NCBI RefSeq assembly: GCF_963678635.1
Contig: NC_087062.1
Span: forward strand, 60,551,584-60,615,583
Source of the DNA: Symsagittifera roscoffensis
Lineage: Eukaryota; Xenacoelomorpha; Acoela; Convolutidae
Length of the DNA stretch: 64,000 bases
Direction: 5' to 3'
Below, in pieces: positions 62,680 to 64,000 of this stretch. Each line of letters starts with the position of its first letter. Positions within the stretch are counted from its first letter, which is position 1. The translations under genes were made by a program, and so were the position numbers. Under the pieces are notes generated by a model, which was not told the DNA's origin, did no database searches, and was given only the letters and a program-made list of their open reading frames with translations.

Positions 62680-63522
62680 ATGAATTCAACCTATGATGCT
62701 GTTTTTAAAGTCATAGAAACAGACGTAAAAATTTTAGCAAAAGCAATTAACCAAGCCATAAGCGATTCCGACGAAGTACAGATCATAAACGATTTCTTAA
62801 CGGAATTGAAGAGCTTGCTTGACGATGCCAATAACGAAGCAGTCAAGATAATACGCATCGGAACGGACCAGCAAAACTCAATTATTGAACGATTGAAAAC
62901 TTTGAAAGTTTTGTACCGAACGATCCAACTACGATCAAAACGATACGAGCGTACACTCAACAACACTGCCACGTCTTCTTTAAACTCATCACGAGTAGCC
63001 AGCAACGTCTCGACGCCTTCAATAATTCGACAAGCCTTGGAAAATCTTCCCCTTCGACGCCAAACGGAAAGTTTAACCCATAGTACTACTACACAAAACG
63101 TCACCATGGACCAGGACACCCCGGACGATTTGCCACAATTTTCAGGATTGCCAGCAATCTTAAACGCTACTTCAAACCACAGATCAAATTCCGCCCAGGA
63201 CAATTCAGGACTCCTACTTCGCCCCGGATCTAACAGCGACGCCAGTACCTTGGATCATCGCATTCATCAACAACAAACAGAAACTCTTGGAACTCAAACT
63301 GCCCATGGAACTCACCTCCATCCTCAGTCAAACTTCTCATTGCAGCAGCCGAACGCCGACTTGTCACAAAGTTCAAACGTTCAGCCGAACCACCCAGAAG
63401 CTCAATTTCAAGGAACGACTATAGAATTGAACAATGGAACTCAACTCCAAATCGACAATCAGCAATTGACAGCAACAGTGGGACAAAGACCGAACTCAGA
63501 AGCTCAACTTCAAACTTCATGA
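62680..63522 (+). CDS. Hypothetical Gln/Asn/Ser-rich protein with helical N-terminus (Gag-like?)
   Basis: A 280-residue open frame. Residues 1-95 are helical and charged (KVIETDVKILAKAINQAISD, FLTELKSLLDDANNEAVKII, TDQQNSIIERLKTLKVLYRT). The rest is disordered and rich in Gln, Asn, Ser and Thr, with a weak internal repeat of the form GTQLQ-IDNQQ. The reading frame is lost at about 63500-63540: the repeat GTQIQVFNQQ continues in the next frame. A helical head plus disordered tail would fit a retrotransposon Gag or an assembly protein, but no zinc knuckle is seen and the region downstream is outside the window. It is transcribed away from the minus-strand relic. Confidence 0.5.
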   Translation: MNSTYDAVFKVIETDVKILAKAINQAISDSDEVQIINDFLTELKSLLDDANNEAVKIIRIGTDQQNSIIERLKTLKVLYRTIQLRSKRYERTLNNTATSSLNSSRVASNVSTPSIIRQALENLPLRRQTESLTHSTTTQNVTMDQDTPDDLPQFSGLPAILNATSNHRSNSAQDNSGLLLRPGSNSDASTLDHRIHQQQTETLGTQTAHGTHLHPQSNFSLQQPNADLSQSSNVQPNHPEAQFQGTTIELNNGTQLQIDNQQLTATVGQRPNSEAQLQTS

Positions 63523-63539
63523 AACGTCACAGCATTCCA

Positions 63540-64000
63540 ACCCTGGAACTCAAATCCAAGTTTTCAATCAGCAGATGAAGGCACCAACAACCCGACAAAG
63601 AAATGTTTCAGCGCCAATATTTCTTCCGACAGCAACTTCAAAAGCAGCTCAGAGTCAAATGTTTGGACATCAAATCACACACCCAATTCTTGCTCCCCAG
63701 ACAGCTAGCCCCCCACATGGACTATACCAGCCTTTAAGCCAACAACAGAACCAGCCTTCACGCCAACAATAGAACCAGCCTTCAAGCCAACAACAGAGGA
63801 CACATAATCCGAATAGCGCCTTTAGACCCATCTTGACGATTGGAAATCAGAATTCAACCAATCATCCCCCCACCAACGTGATCAGTGGACACCAGACGAC
63901 AGCTAAGGGTATCACAAACATCAACGGAGTACCGATACCAGCACAACCAGCACTACTGCCAACAAACCAAGGAGATCAACGAACAGCAACAAATTGGAAT
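63540..64000 (+). pseudogene. Frameshifted continuation of the Gln-rich ORF, open to the window edge
   Basis: In the shifted frame GTQIQVFNQQMKAPTTRQRN continues to PLSQQQNQPSRQQ, a TAG at 63770-63772 standing where CAG would restore the run, and on through NQPSSQQQRTHNPNS and ITNINGVPIPAQPALLPTNQ to the right edge without another stop. It is the same protein as the ORF at 62680, broken by one indel and one nonsense change, or expressed by recoding. Confidence 0.5.

Noticed and set aside
62521-62680. LTR end and primer-binding site before the Gln-rich ORF
   Set aside because: No TG..CA terminus, matching second LTR or tRNA-3'-end complement could be seen; only short direct repeats are present.

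Overview
The window is animal nuclear DNA, probably from an invertebrate. The lineage cannot be fixed from the sequence alone. It is AT-rich, has GT-AG introns from about 0.24 to 22.7 kb, and is loaded with mobile and tandem repeats. One 200-base block of N marks an assembly gap at 14364-14563.

The host gene is a TTC28-like tetratricopeptide-repeat gene on the minus strand. Its probable start codon is at 50876 and it runs off the left edge. I assembled eleven coding exons (3316 nt, about 1105 residues). Ten join in frame at GT-AG borders; the 39-nt exon 8 and the 3' border of exon 7 are less certain. The C-terminal part, where TTC28 proteins carry a CHAT-like domain, lies outside the window.

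Almost everything between 0.5 and 50 kb is intron of this gene. From left to right the introns hold: a complete hAT-type MITE with an 8-bp target duplication (599-1025); a three-copy 0.95-kb tandem repeat (5.6-8.5 kb); several tRNA-derived SINE-like relics; a compact Maverick/Polinton-like or adintovirus-like block (14.3-18.6 kb, minus strand) with overlapping ORFs for a packaging-type ATPase, a DxE exonuclease-like protein, a possible PC4-like protein, a membrane protein, conserved small proteins and a DDE integrase cut by the gap; an isolated GC-rich plus-strand ORF ending in a terminator-like hairpin (19.07-19.41 kb); a TGGA-derived minisatellite (25.2-26.6 kb); a C-rich block (26.6-27.2 kb); and a 20-kb megasatellite (29.3-49.8 kb) of roughly 48 units of about 0.42 kb. 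Part of the megasatellite is organised as a 1.24-kb higher-order repeat.

Upstream of the gene are a 61-bp tandem duplication, a 1.3-kb imperfect inverted repeat (51.29-52.63 kb), and an 8.5-kb minus-strand coding relic (62.15-53.6 kb). That relic keeps one reading frame for much of its length but is broken by many in-frame stops, frameshifts and a 139-bp duplication. It carries SGNH-hydrolase-like motifs but no polymerase or integrase that I can recognise, and is the best candidate here for an undescribed element. Divergent from it, a Gln/Asn/Ser-rich plus-strand ORF with a helical N-terminus starts at 62680 and continues, with a frameshift and a stop, to the right edge.
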